64,000 nucleotides of DNA, taken from NCBI RefSeq assembly GCF_900100275.1, contig NZ_FNET01000017.1:1-64000 (forward strand). Reading direction: 5' to 3'. This document shows, in pieces, positions 14,814 to 22,998 of this stretch. Position 1 is the stretch's first letter; each line of letters starts with the position of its first letter. The notes below the pieces were generated by a model. It was not told the DNA's origin. It was given only the letters and a program-made list of their open reading frames with translations, and ran no database searches. Both the position numbers and the translations under genes were made by a program. Source of the stretch: Lentzea albidocapillata subsp. violacea (GTDB lineage: Bacteria; Actinomycetota; Actinomycetes; Mycobacteriales; Pseudonocardiaceae).

Positions 14814-16511
14814 TCACCAGCTTACGTACCACTGTCGAAGCTCGGCCTCGGCCGCCGCGACGTCGCCCGCCGACGGGGCCGTGACCAGCGCGAACTGCCG
14901 TCCCTGGCCACTTCGCAGCAGCAGCTTGCCGCCCTCGACGGACGTGGACGCCGAACTGATCACCAACGGCGAGCGCAGGGACTCGGGCAGGTGGAGTTCG
15001 GTCGGCGCGGGGCCTCCGTTCGAGTCCCAGACGAGCACGGCGAACGGCGCGGAGCCGACGAGCGTGCGGACGGCGGGCAGCGGGATCTGCTGCCAGGTCT
15101 CGTACGCGCGGTCCTCGTAGGCGAAGGCGAGCGTGGTGCCCGCGACGGCCTGCGGGTAGACACGGTCGACGATCGCCCGGTCGACGTTGAGCACCGCGTT
15201 GCCCGCCTCGTCGAGCTTGACCGCCGAGAAGTGCTCGTCGTTCATGGCGTCGCCGTCGGTCATGACCTTGCCGGGGTTGTCGTTCATCAGTTCGTGGTGA
15301 CGGCCGTAGTTGGTGTCCCAGTGCCACTGGCTGCCCGAGATCACGCTGCCGCGCGGCGCCGACCACCAGCGCGCGCCCGGCGCCGTCGAGTCGAGACCCT
15401 GGTAGATCGCCTTGAGCACGGACGGCATCTTGTCGGAGGTGAAGCCCGAGACGGGGTGGCCGAACTCGGAGACGATCGAGGTGGTGCCGAGCGCCCTCGC
15501 GCGGTCGCGGATCGTGCCGAACGCCCGGGTGTACTCGCCGTCCGCCGCCTTGCCCGGCATGAGGACTCCCGACTGCGCCTTGCCGTCGTAGAAGTGCGAG
15601 TTGAACACGAACCGTTCGCCGAGGGCGGGCACGAGCGTGAGGCCGCCGGGTTCGGCGAAGAAGTCGACGTTCTGGTTCCAGAACACCAGCGGTTCCACGA
15701 ACGCGGGCTTGGCCGTCCAGCCCGCCTCGTCCATCTCCGCGCGGAACCGGTGGTAGAACGGCATCAGCAGGTCGCGCTCCCACGTCTGCGAGGTCTGGCC
15801 GGCGTCGTACTTGCCGGCGTACGGCTCGTTCAACGGGTCGACACCGACGACGAGCTTGAACTCGTTGGCGGGCAAGGCTTCCCTGACGTGCTTGAGTGCC
15901 TCGCCGGCCGCGTTGACGAACGAGTCCCGCACACCGTCGCGGTTGTGCCAGAAGTCGTACGTGGCGGCGGTGACGGCGTTGTTGTTCTTCATGTTCTGGC
16001 CCCAGTGGAAGCAGAGGCCGCACGACTCCTTGGGGTACCCGCTCGCCGCCCACGCCGGTGCGCCGTCGCCGGTGTACCAGCTGTCCCTGTTGAATAGGTG
16101 GCGCGAGTAGAGGTCCTGGTGGAAGTCGAGGTAGACGCGGATGCCGAGGCCGGTGAAGGCGCGCAACTGCGCCGTCACGCCGTCGAGGTAGGCGTGGTCG
16201 ATCTGGCCGCGCTGCGGTTCGATCCACGCCCAGGTCAGCAGGAACCGCACCGCGTTCGCGCCGGTCAGCTGCTTCATGGCCTGCGCGGACCTGCGCGCGT
16301 CGGCCGTGTTCGCGAACGGGAGCCCGCGGTACTCCGCGAGTTTCGCCGTGCCGGAGACGTTGAAGCCGCGCAACACCACCTCGCGGCCGTGTTCGTCGCG
16401 GAAGACCCCGCCGGACACCCGCAGCTCGGAGCCGTCGAACGACTCCGCCCGCACGGGTGTGACCGCCAGGGAGAGAAGGAAGAGGACCACCAGGAGTACC
16501 GCTCGCCGCAT
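14814..16511 (-). CDS. Secreted GH5 family glycoside hydrolase (endoglycoceramidase-like)
   Basis: This protein of about 565 residues has a Sec signal peptide (MRRAVLLVVLFLLSLAVTPVRA). The GH5 barrel contains 'LRGFNVSGTAKLAEY', 'VRFLLTWAWIEPQRG', 'VYLDFHQDLYSRH', the acid/base Glu in 'VGVDPLNEPYAG' and the nucleophile Glu in 'TSIVSEFGHPVSG'. The order, the FHQD motif and the C-terminal beta domain resemble endoglycoceramidases and related glycolipid hydrolases more than cellulases. I chose Met at 16511 because it has AAAGGCGGCG upstream and gives a proper signal peptide; an ATG at 16547 is possible. Substrate unproven. Confidence 0.82.
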   Translation of the reverse strand: MRRAVLLVVLFLLSLAVTPVRAESFDGSELRVSGGVFRDEHGREVVLRGFNVSGTAKLAEYRGLPFANTADARRSAQAMKQLTGANAVRFLLTWAWIEPQRGQIDHAYLDGVTAQLRAFTGLGIRVYLDFHQDLYSRHLFNRDSWYTGDGAPAWAASGYPKESCGLCFHWGQNMKNNNAVTAATYDFWHNRDGVRDSFVNAAGEALKHVREALPANEFKLVVGVDPLNEPYAGKYDAGQTSQTWERDLLMPFYHRFRAEMDEAGWTAKPAFVEPLVFWNQNVDFFAEPGGLTLVPALGERFVFNSHFYDGKAQSGVLMPGKAADGEYTRAFGTIRDRARALGTTSIVSEFGHPVSGFTSDKMPSVLKAIYQGLDSTAPGARWWSAPRGSVISGSQWHWDTNYGRHHELMNDNPGKVMTDGDAMNDEHFSAVKLDEAGNAVLNVDRAIVDRVYPQAVAGTTLAFAYEDRAYETWQQIPLPAVRTLVGSAPFAVLVWDSNGGPAPTELHLPESLRSPLVISSASTSVEGGKLLLRSGQGRQFALVTAPSAGDVAAAEAELRQWYVSW

Positions 16512-16617
16512 CGCCGCCGCCTTTGGGAACGTGAACGAGATTCGCATTGCGACCGTAGCCGGTGAACGCGCGTTCGACCAGCGTTCGACGATCAGCCCTC
16601 GTCGTTCGACGACATCA

Positions 16618-16649
16618 GAACGGCCTGGAGCAGCTGCTCCAGGCCGTTC
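16618..16649. terminator. Perfect 32 bp palindrome, terminator of the beta-lactamase gene
   Basis: GAACGGCCTGGAGCAG at 16618-16633 is followed immediately by its exact reverse complement (16634-16649). It can fold into a 14 bp stem with a four-base loop. It lies 18 bases after the beta-lactamase stop and upstream of the GH5 gene on the same strand, so it should end the beta-lactamase transcript. Confidence 0.75.
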
Positions 16650-16667
16650 TCCGAGCCCTGGGTGCGG

Positions 16668-17549
16668 TCAGCTGAACGTCGCCGCCACGAGCTCCGCCGT
16701 CCTGGCGAGCAGCGGTTCGTCGGCGCCGCCGGTCGGCTCGTCCTTCCTCGTCGACAGGACGGCGATCACGATCGGCGCGCGGCCGGCCGGGAACGCGATG
16801 CCGACGTCGTTGGTGGTGCCGTAGCTGCCGGTGCCGGTCTTGTCGCCCCAGCGCCACGCCGACGGCAGCCCGGCACGGATGCGGTTGCCACCGGTCGTGT
16901 TGGCCAGCAACCACTTCGTGAGCTGGTCGGAGTCGTTCGAGTTGAGCGCGTGGCCCAGCGTCAGGCGCGCGTAGCTCTGGCCGATGGCGCGCGGTGACGT
17001 CGTGTCGGTGATGCGGCCGGGTTCCGCCGAGTTCAGCTCCGGCTCCCAGCGGTCGAGGCGCGTGACCGGGTCGCCGATGGAACGGCTGAAGCGGCTGATC
17101 GCCGTGGGGCCGCCGAGTTCCCTGAGCAGCAGGTTGGCCGCGCAGTTGTCGCTGTAGATGATGGTCGCCTCGCACAGGGCCGAGACGGTCATCCCGTTCG
17201 CGAGGTTCTCGGGCTTGCCGGTCTCCGGGCCGTAGCCGGACTTGTCCACCTCGGCCTGCGTGTAGGTGATGACCTTGCCCAGCAACGTCCCGTCGCGGTC
17301 CTTGCGCAGGATCGCCGCCGCCGCGATGGTCTTGAAGGTCGAGCACATCGGGAAGAGCTCGTCCGCGCGGTGCAGCACCGTGCGACCGGTGCCGGTGTCC
17401 GTGGCGAACACGCCGAGGCGCGCGTTGTGCCGCTTCTCCAGTTGACGCAACTTGCCGGTGACCGTCGAGGCCTGCGCCGCGGCGGGCACGGCCACGGCCA
17501 GCGCCGCTCCGGCGCCCAATGTCAGTGCGGCACGTCGGTTGAAACTCAA
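16668..17549 (-). CDS. Class A beta-lactamase
   Basis: This 293-residue protein carries every class A motif: Ser70-x-x-Lys as 'CSTFK' (Ser at residue 70), SDN as 'YSDN' (about 133), the omega-loop Glu in 'EPELN' (about 169) and KTG as 'DKTGTGSYG' (about 235). A Tat-type signal ('NRRAALTLGAGAALAVAVPAAAQA') directs export after folding. It should hydrolyse penicillins and some cephalosporins. The start is a TTG at 17549 with GGAGGAGGGG upstream. It is followed by a strong terminator. No BlaI/BlaR or LysR regulator is adjacent. It is a chromosomal enzyme typical of environmental actinomycetes. Confidence 0.95.
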   Translation of the reverse strand: MSFNRRAALTLGAGAALAVAVPAAAQASTVTGKLRQLEKRHNARLGVFATDTGTGRTVLHRADELFPMCSTFKTIAAAAILRKDRDGTLLGKVITYTQAEVDKSGYGPETGKPENLANGMTVSALCEATIIYSDNCAANLLLRELGGPTAISRFSRSIGDPVTRLDRWEPELNSAEPGRITDTTSPRAIGQSYARLTLGHALNSNDSDQLTKWLLANTTGGNRIRAGLPSAWRWGDKTGTGSYGTTNDVGIAFPAGRAPIVIAVLSTRKDEPTGGADEPLLARTAELVAATFS

Positions 17550-17612
17550 CGTCCTGTCCCCTCCTCCGGAAACCTCTCCACCGGACAGGACGCGCGAGAG
17601 ATCAACTGGTTG

Positions 17613-18443
17613 TCACGCGATCCGGCGCCAGCACGCGAGGTACGTGAGCGCGGCGATCAGCGAACCGGCCGACGCGAACGTGCCCGCTCCCAGGTAGATC
17701 ACCCACTCGTCCGCGTTCAGACCCTCGTTCGCCAGCGAGAACCCCCACAGGATCCCGCCCAGGGCCAGTGTTGCGGCGGCGATGAACGACCAGAACACCA
17801 CCAGGACCACCCGCCCGGCTCGGCGCGGTCCCGTGTAGGGCTGCAGGGAACCCTTGCGCTGCAACCACCACGCGGCGAGGGCGGCGACGGCGAGCGCGAT
17901 GCTGTCGGCGGCGAGGGTGTCACTCAGGCGGTGCCACTTCGCGGTCAGCGTGTACTGGCCGATCGCGGTGGCCCACGGCAGCACGAAGAACAACATGACG
18001 CCACGCCACTTCCACGGCACCACGATGATCGCCGCGAACAACACGGTCATCGCGATCGTCGTGTGTCCACTCGGGAGGCTGTTGTGCGCGTAGTCGCCGG
18101 TCACCTCGACAAGTGCCGGACGCGGCAGGACGAACCGCTTGAGCGCCTGCACGACGAGCTGGCCCACGACGATCACACCGACCGCCGCGACGGTGAGGTC
18201 CCAGCGTTTCCTGAGCACGCCGACCAGGGCGACCGCCAGCACGGCCGCGGCCAGCGAGTAGACGGTGATCTGGCCGAGCGCGTCCCAGGCGGCGTCCGAT
18301 TCGGTGACGTTGTCCTGGTCGGCGCCGCGCAGGGCCGCGTTCTCGATGGTCTGGCCGGCCTTCGTCAGCACCGCGAGGACGTACACGACCGCCGCGAAGA
18401 CGAACCCCGCCGCCGCGACCACGGGCCACCGTCGATGGTTCAC
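17613..18443 (-). CDS. PAP2-family membrane phosphatase
   Basis: This protein of about 276 residues has seven or eight membrane helices and the three phosphatase motifs of the PAP2 superfamily: 'KRFVLPRP' (motif 1, KxxxxxxRP), 'NSLPSGHTT' (motif 2) and 'AKWHRLSDTLAAD' (motif 3, with catalytic His). It should dephosphorylate lipid phosphates such as undecaprenyl pyrophosphate or phosphatidate on the outer face of the membrane. A C-terminal extension with three more helices follows the catalytic part. I chose the GTG at 18443, because the longer frame (to 18491) would overlap the upstream TetR gene. Confidence 0.85.
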   Translation of the reverse strand: MNHRRWPVVAAAGFVFAAVVYVLAVLTKAGQTIENAALRGADQDNVTESDAAWDALGQITVYSLAAAVLAVALVGVLRKRWDLTVAAVGVIVVGQLVVQALKRFVLPRPALVEVTGDYAHNSLPSGHTTIAMTVLFAAIIVVPWKWRGVMLFFVLPWATAIGQYTLTAKWHRLSDTLAADSIALAVAALAAWWLQRKGSLQPYTGPRRAGRVVLVVFWSFIAAATLALGGILWGFSLANEGLNADEWVIYLGAGTFASAGSLIAALTYLACWRRIA

Positions 18444-18468
18444 GCGGCGAAGTCTGCCGCCATCCGGC

Positions 18469-19128
18469 CTAGCGCGCTGACTGAAGATCAATACGCGTCA
18501 GCACGGCCGTGACCGCGAGGTCCACCGTGTACTCGAACTCGGCCTCGCGGTCGAACTCCGCCAGGTGCGGCGCCGTCCGCACCACCGCGGGGAGCCCCGA
18601 GGCCTGGAGTGCTCCGCGGCGTGCGCCGTCGTCGCCGCCGAACGTCGGCGCCGCCGACACCTCGCGCAGCAACGTGCCGATCAGTGTGGCGAGCAGCATC
18701 CGCAGCAGGTGCACGGACTCCTGAGCCGAGGCGCCCGCTGCCAGCAGGACCTCCAGCACCGCGTCCACCGGAGCGAGGCCCTCCAGCGACGACAGCTGGC
18801 GGGTGAGCACGAGCGGCGCGGCTCCCGGATGGGCCAGCGCGCGGGCCCGGAACGCCTGCGCGATCGCACGCAGGTCGCGGCGCGCGTCACCGGTGGACTC
18901 CGGCAGGACCAGGCCGCCCAGCAGATGCTCGGCCACCGCGTCGAGCAGCCCGTCCTTGCCGTCCACGTGGTTGTAGAGGCTCTTCGCGTCGACCCCGAGC
19001 GCCCGCGCGACCGACCGCATGCCCACGCCCGCCACGCCTTCGGCGTCGATGACCTGCAGCGTCGCCGCGACGATCGACTCGCGGGACAGCAGCGGCGTGC
19101 GCGGACGGCCTCGGCGCGGTTCAGTCAC
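18469..19128 (-). CDS. TetR-type repressor (TetR_C-like), divergent to a hydrolase operon
   Basis: This 219-residue repressor has an N-terminal HTH (residues 15-60: 'SRESIVAATLQVIDAEGVAG', 'MRSVARALGVDAKSLYNHVDGKDGLLD') like that of tetracycline-repressor relatives with a larger ligand-binding C-terminal domain. The start is a GTG at 19128. It is transcribed away from the metallo-hydrolase/SnoaL pair. Two copies of a palindromic element fill the 80-base space between the two start codons, so autoregulation and control of the hydrolase are expected. Confidence 0.88.
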   Translation of the reverse strand: MTEPRRGRPRTPLLSRESIVAATLQVIDAEGVAGVGMRSVARALGVDAKSLYNHVDGKDGLLDAVAEHLLGGLVLPESTGDARRDLRAIAQAFRARALAHPGAAPLVLTRQLSSLEGLAPVDAVLEVLLAAGASAQESVHLLRMLLATLIGTLLREVSAAPTFGGDDGARRGALQASGLPAVVRTAPHLAEFDREAEFEYTVDLAVTAVLTRIDLQSAR

Positions 19129-19150
19129 GCGGCCATTGTGCCTTGCGGAT

Positions 19151-19195
19151 ATCCACAGCGTGGGTTTAACCTCGAAATTAACCCACAGCGTGGGT
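19151..19195. promoter_or_regulatory. Double TetR operator in the divergent promoter
   Basis: ACCCACAGCGTGGGT (19181-19195) is a 15-base palindrome with a three-base centre; ATCCACAGCGTGGGT (19151-19165) is a second copy with one mismatch, exactly 30 bases away, about three helical turns. Between them GGGTTTAA and TTAACCC add further symmetry. The second copy ends eight bases before the GGAGGGG ribosome site of the hydrolase. Confidence 0.72.
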
Positions 19196-19208
19196 ATTGG
19201 AGGGGACG

Positions 19209-20225
19209 ATGAGCTTCACCAGGATCGACACGCTCGACCACATGGACGTCGAGGGCGGGCCTGGCGCACGGCTGCGCGTCGCCCGTGAGCGGGGCGAGGC
19301 GTTCCGGCGGGAGTTCGCCACGACCGGCACGCCGGACGGCATCGTCACGCGCGACCTGGTGACGCTGCCGTACCCGACGCGGTTCGGCCTGTTCAGGGCC
19401 TCGCGGGCGATCGCGCCGTTCCTGTCGATCACGAACCGGATGCTGGTGATCCGCTGGCACGACGACGGCCGCGAGCGCATCCTGCTGTTCGAGCCGAGCG
19501 ACCACGAGTACGGCCGGTACACGCCGTACTTCGAGGACCTGTCTGGACGGACCCCGGACGTGATCGAGCGGCGCATGGTCAAGGTCCACGGCACCGTGCC
19601 CGGCCACCTCGAACGGCTCGGCATCGCGCCCGAGGACGTCGACTACCTGATGTTCGACCACCTGCACACCCAGGACCTGCGGCGCTGGATCGGCGCCACG
19701 CCGTACTTCCCGAACGCCAGGGTGATCGTGCAACGCGACGAACTGGCGGCCCTGAGCGAACTGCACCCGTTGCAGAAGCCCTGGTACCAGCCGGCGACCT
19801 ACCGCGACCTGCCCGCGGAGGCGTTCCTGCCGATCGACGGCTCGGTCGTGCTCGGCCCCGGCGTCGCGGTGGTCAAGACGCCGGGTCACGTGTTCGGCAA
19901 CCAGAGCCTCGTGGTCAACACCTCGACCGGCATCTGGGTGAGCAGCGAGAACGTGATCGCCGCCGAGGCGCTGACACCCGAGCACTCGAAGCTGCCCGGC
20001 CTCGCGTCGTGGACGCGCCGGTGGCAGCAGGAGGTCGTGCTCAACGCGAACACCGTCGAGACCACCGCCGACCAGTACAACTCGATCATCCTGGAGAAGA
20101 CGCTCGCCGACCGCAGCCAGGCCGACCCGCGGTTCCTGCAGTTCTTCCCCTCCAGCGAACTCACCGGCGCCTGGACCAACCCCGGCACCAGGCCCACGTT
20201 CAGCCACGGCCAGATCGTCCACTGA
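19209..20225 (+). CDS. Metallo-beta-lactamase-fold hydrolase
   Basis: This 338-residue cytoplasmic protein has a metallo-hydrolase site: 'DVDYLMFDHLHTQDLRRW' (HxHxxD-type motif, about residues 150-160) and 'VVKTPGHVFGNQSLVV' (His, about 225), but the region is diverged from ordinary MBL proteins, so loss of some metal ligands is possible. ATG 19209 follows TTGGAGGGGACG. It is the first gene after the double TetR operator and stops nine bases before the SnoaL-like gene. The pair looks like an inducible detoxification or degradation unit; substrate unknown. Confidence 0.72.
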   Translation: MSFTRIDTLDHMDVEGGPGARLRVARERGEAFRREFATTGTPDGIVTRDLVTLPYPTRFGLFRASRAIAPFLSITNRMLVIRWHDDGRERILLFEPSDHEYGRYTPYFEDLSGRTPDVIERRMVKVHGTVPGHLERLGIAPEDVDYLMFDHLHTQDLRRWIGATPYFPNARVIVQRDELAALSELHPLQKPWYQPATYRDLPAEAFLPIDGSVVLGPGVAVVKTPGHVFGNQSLVVNTSTGIWVSSENVIAAEALTPEHSKLPGLASWTRRWQQEVVLNANTVETTADQYNSIILEKTLADRSQADPRFLQFFPSSELTGAWTNPGTRPTFSHGQIVH

Positions 20226-20234
20226 GGAGTGTCG

Positions 20235-20795
20235 ATGTCATCCCGTTTCGTCCTGCCGTCCGAGGAAGTCCTGCGAGCCCGCGAAAAGCTGGTGCTCGAC
20301 CACTTCCGCGACGAGGTGGCGCACGACTGGGACGCCACGCTCTCGACATTCCCGCACCCGCACTACGAGGTCATCGCCCAGATGGTCGTGCACGACGGCG
20401 ACAGCGCCGTCCGGCAGTACTACACCGACACGCGCGTCGCGTTCCCCGACCAGCACCACGAGCTGATCTCGTTCCGGCACAGCGTCGACGCCGTGATCGT
20501 GGAGTTCTGGCTGATCGGCACGCACCTCGGGCCGTTGGGCAAGATCCCGGCGACCGGCGGCAAGCACCGCACGCGCATGAACGCGTACTTCATCTTCGAC
20601 GCCGACGAGAACCTGGTCACCGAGCGGATCTACTTCGACCAGCTGTCCGTGCTGAAGCAGGTGATCGGCGGCATCGACCGGCGCAAGCCGAGCGGGCTGC
20701 GCAAGCTGCTGCAGGTGTTGCGCGGGATGCTCGCGATGTCCGGCAGCCGGCCGGATCAGCGGCTCACGAAGACAACGCCTCCGAACATGGACTAA
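20235..20795 (+). CDS. SnoaL-like / NTF2-fold protein
   Basis: This 186-residue protein has the NTF2-like fold of the SnoaL-type polyketide cyclases and ester cyclases: 'VLDHFRDEVAHDWDATLSTF', 'PHPHYEVI', 'VRQYYTDTRVAFPDQHHELI' and 'RMNAYFIFDADENLVTERIY'. The ATG at 20235 is six bases after GAGGAG; a GTG at 20229 is less likely. The gene is coupled to the hydrolase upstream and overlaps the convergent response regulator by four bases. Members bind or convert small aromatic or ester compounds; here the ligand is unknown. Confidence 0.75.
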   Translation: MSSRFVLPSEEVLRAREKLVLDHFRDEVAHDWDATLSTFPHPHYEVIAQMVVHDGDSAVRQYYTDTRVAFPDQHHELISFRHSVDAVIVEFWLIGTHLGPLGKIPATGGKHRTRMNAYFIFDADENLVTERIYFDQLSVLKQVIGGIDRRKPSGLRKLLQVLRGMLAMSGSRPDQRLTKTTPPNMD

Positions 20796-21397
20796 AGCCG
20801 GATCAGCTTGCGCTCGACGGCGGTCGTCACGGCCGCCGTCCTGGTGTCCACGCCGAGCTTCACGAAGATCCGCACCAGGTGCGTCTTCACGGTGGCCTCG
20901 CTGATGAACAGCTCCTTCGCGATCTCCCGGTTCGACAGGCCGCGGGCGAGGTGCTCGAGGATCTGCACCTCGCGTTTGCTGAGCTTCGGCGCGGGGCCAC
21001 GGACTTGGCGCAGCAGCCGTTGCGCGATGTCCGGCGAGAGCACGGTCTGGCCCGTCAACGCCGTGCGCACCGCCTTGGCCAGGTCCTCCGGACCGCAGTC
21101 CTTGAGCAGGTAGCCGATCGCGCCGGCCTCGACCGCGCGCACGATGTCGGCGTCCGAGTCGTAGGTCGTCAGCACCACGACCTGCGGCGGGTTCTCCAGT
21201 GCCCGGATCCTGCGAGTGGCCTCGACGCCGTCGATGCCCTTGCCCAGCTGGAGATCCATCAGCACGACGTCCACAGTGGACGCCCTGGTCACCGACTCCT
21301 CACCGGTCGCGGCCTCGATCACCTCGAAGTCGCGCGACAGCAGGCCGACGAGCCCGAACCGGACCACCGGGTGGTCGTCCACCACCAGCACCCTCAT
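20792..21397 (-). CDS. LuxR/NarL-type response regulator, SenR-like
   Basis: This 201-residue regulator has a receiver domain (residues 1-120; acidic pair 'VDDHP', phospho-acceptor Asp in 'VDVVLMDLQLG' near 53, 'VVLTTYDSD', Lys in 'GYLLKDCG') and a C-terminal LuxR HTH ('LSKREVQILEHLARGLSNRE', 'KELFISEATVKTHLVRIFVKLGV'). Its ATG overlaps the stop of the kinase gene (ATGA). With the kinase and the divergent HbpS-like gene it resembles the SenS/SenR/HbpS haem and redox-stress system of streptomycetes. Confidence 0.9.
   Translation of the reverse strand: MRVLVVDDHPVVRFGLVGLLSRDFEVIEAATGEESVTRASTVDVVLMDLQLGKGIDGVEATRRIRALENPPQVVVLTTYDSDADIVRAVEAGAIGYLLKDCGPEDLAKAVRTALTGQTVLSPDIAQRLLRQVRGPAPKLSKREVQILEHLARGLSNREIAKELFISEATVKTHLVRIFVKLGVDTRTAAVTTAVERKLIRL
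21269..21281. repeat. Iterated near-palindrome, copy 4 (GTCCACAGTGGAC)
   Basis: Perfect copy inside the response-regulator gene, where it encodes Ser-Thr-Val-Asp on the minus strand with the rare codon ACT. Confidence 0.55.
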
Positions 21398-22389
21398 GGC
21401 GTCGGCACCGTCACTGCCACCGCGGTCCCCTCCCCCGGCGCGCTCTCCACGGACACGGTGCCACCCAGCTCGGTGATGCGCCCGCGGATGGACGCCAGCC
21501 CGTAGCCACGGCCGTCCGCCGACCTCACCTGCGCCGGGTCGAAGCCGCGGCCGTCGTCCACCACGTCCAGCGTCACCGCATCTCCCAAGTACGACAGGGT
21601 GATCGCCACCCGGCCGGCTCCCGCGTGCTCCGCGACGTTCGCGACCGCGCCCTGTGCGACCCGCAGCAACGCCACCTCCGTCTGCACGCTCAGCGCGTAC
21701 GGATCGCCGTCCACCTCCACGTGCGGGCAGAGCCGGCGCAGCGCGTCGACCAGCGTGCCGTGGATCGGCGACAGGTCGCGGACGAACCGCCGCGCCTCGC
21801 CCAGGTTCTCCCGCGCGACCTCGGCGGCCTTCTCGGTCTCCCCGAGCGACAACAGGAGGTTGATGCTGGAGAAGCCCTGCGCCAGGGTGTCGTGGATCTC
21901 GCGGGCGAGGCGCTGGCGTTCCTCCAGCACCCCGGCCTCGTGCAGCAGGCGGGCGCGGTCGAAGAACACCGCCGCCGTCAGCACCGCGACGCCGACCGGG
22001 CCGAGCACCAGCGACCAGTCGAACGTCGTGGCCAGCCTGATCTGGGCCAGCACCACGGCTGCCGTCAGCACGGCCGCGATCGGCAGCGCCACCCGTGGCC
22101 TGAGCTGGCGCAGGCACTGGAAGAACAACGGGATCGCGCACCAGCCGAAGCTCGGCGCCAGCCACACCAGCACCAGCCACACGGAGAGCACGACCGGCAA
22201 CGCCCGCGTCCACCGCACGCTCGCGGGATAACCGAGGGCCAGCGCGAAAGCGAGACCGAGCACGACGAGATCGGCGCCGTGGTACGCGACGTACCGCGCC
22301 GCCGACGCCGTCAGCAGCACGTAGAAACCCGCGTGCATCGCCCTGTGCAGCCACACGTCGGCGACTGTAGGCGAGAGGCGCACCGCCAC
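21394..22389 (-). CDS. Membrane histidine kinase (HisKA_3), SenS-like
   Basis: This 331-residue kinase has five or so membrane helices in residues 20-145, then the dimerisation/phospho-acceptor segment 'EERQRLAREIHDTLAQGFSS' (His about 165) of the NarL-class kinases and an HATPase domain with 'VANVAEHAGAGRVAITL' and 'DDGRGFDPAQVRSADGRGYG'. The start is a GTG at 22389. There is no large extracellular sensor domain, which fits the SenS design in which an external protein (HbpS) supplies the sensing. It is cotranscribed with the response regulator. Confidence 0.88.
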   Translation of the reverse strand: MAVRLSPTVADVWLHRAMHAGFYVLLTASAARYVAYHGADLVVLGLAFALALGYPASVRWTRALPVVLSVWLVLVWLAPSFGWCAIPLFFQCLRQLRPRVALPIAAVLTAAVVLAQIRLATTFDWSLVLGPVGVAVLTAAVFFDRARLLHEAGVLEERQRLAREIHDTLAQGFSSINLLLSLGETEKAAEVARENLGEARRFVRDLSPIHGTLVDALRRLCPHVEVDGDPYALSVQTEVALLRVAQGAVANVAEHAGAGRVAITLSYLGDAVTLDVVDDGRGFDPAQVRSADGRGYGLASIRGRITELGGTVSVESAPGEGTAVAVTVPTP

Positions 22390-22390
22390 G

Positions 22391-22422
22391 GGTCAACCGA
22401 TGGGTTGAACCGAGGTTCAACC
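22391..22422. promoter_or_regulatory. Candidate SenR-type operator between kinase and HbpS-like genes
   Basis: GGTTGAAC (22403-22410) and GTTCAACC (22415-22422) form a perfect inverted repeat with a four-base centre, and an extra half-site GGTCAACC sits at 22391-22398, just upstream of the kinase GTG. The element lies in the 78 bases between the two divergent genes and could control both. Confidence 0.55.
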
Positions 22423-22467
22423 GTCACCACCATGGCACGCAGCCCTGAACAGGGAACCGTAGTGGCC

Positions 22468-22956
22468 ATGGACCTCAAGAAGATCGCAATCGCCACCCTC
22501 GTCGTGCTGAGCATCGGCGGCGGTTACGCGGCAGCCGACCAGCGCACCACCACCCGCACGGAGAAGGTGCTGACCATCGACGCGGCGATCAAGGCCGCCC
22601 AGGCCACGCTCGACGCCGCCGAGAAGGAGAACCAGCGCGTCACGGTCGCCGTCGTGGACCGCAGCGGCGACGTCGTGGTGCTGCTCGCCGGCGACGGCGC
22701 GGGCCCGCAGACCGAGGAGTCGGCGCGCCGCAAGGCGTTCACCGCGGTGTCGTTCAACGCCCCGACCTCGGAACTCGCCGGCCGCGTCACGGGCCAGGGC
22801 GCGACGCTGCGGGACATCCCCGGCACGTTGTTCCTGGGTGGCGGCGTGCCGGTGGCGGTCGACGGCACGTCCGTCGCGGGCATCGGCGTCGGCGGCGCGC
22901 CCAGCGGCGACCTGGACGAGAAGTACGCGAAGGCCGGCCTCGCGACCCTGAAGTGA
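22468..22956 (+). CDS. HbpS/GlcG-family secreted haem-binding sensor protein
   Basis: This 162-residue protein begins with an export signal ('LKKIAIATLVVLSIGGGYAAA', residues 3-23) and continues with a HbpS/GlcG (DUF336) domain: 'VTVAVVDRSGDVVVLLAGDG', 'GPQTEESARRKAFTAVSFNA', 'PTSELAGRVTGQGATLRDIP', 'GTLFLGGGVPVAVDG', 'GVGGAPSGDLDEKYAKAGLA'. In Streptomyces reticuli HbpS binds haem outside the cell and modulates the kinase SenS under oxidative stress. The divergent position next to a SenS/SenR-like pair supports the same role. ATG 22468 is given; a GTG at 22462 has a slightly better ribosome-site spacing. Confidence 0.85.
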   Translation: MDLKKIAIATLVVLSIGGGYAAADQRTTTRTEKVLTIDAAIKAAQATLDAAEKENQRVTVAVVDRSGDVVVLLAGDGAGPQTEESARRKAFTAVSFNAPTSELAGRVTGQGATLRDIPGTLFLGGGVPVAVDGTSVAGIGVGGAPSGDLDEKYAKAGLATLK

Positions 22957-22965
22957 GTCTCGGGA

Positions 22966-22998
22966 ACCGATCGGCGCCGGTCAGCGGCGCCGGTCGGT
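22966..22998. terminator. Hairpin between convergent HbpS-like gene and membrane protein gene
   Basis: ACCGATCGGCGCCG (22966-22979) and CGGCGCCGGTCGGT (22985-22998) pair over 14 positions with one mismatch and a GTCAG loop. It follows the HbpS-like stop by nine bases and overlaps the last codons of the convergent gene. Confidence 0.6.

Noticed and set aside
14812-16511. Sirtuin and GH5 hydrolase as a functional pair
   Set aside because: They are only two bases apart, but one is a cytosolic deacylase and the other a secreted hydrolase; tight packing alone does not support a shared pathway.
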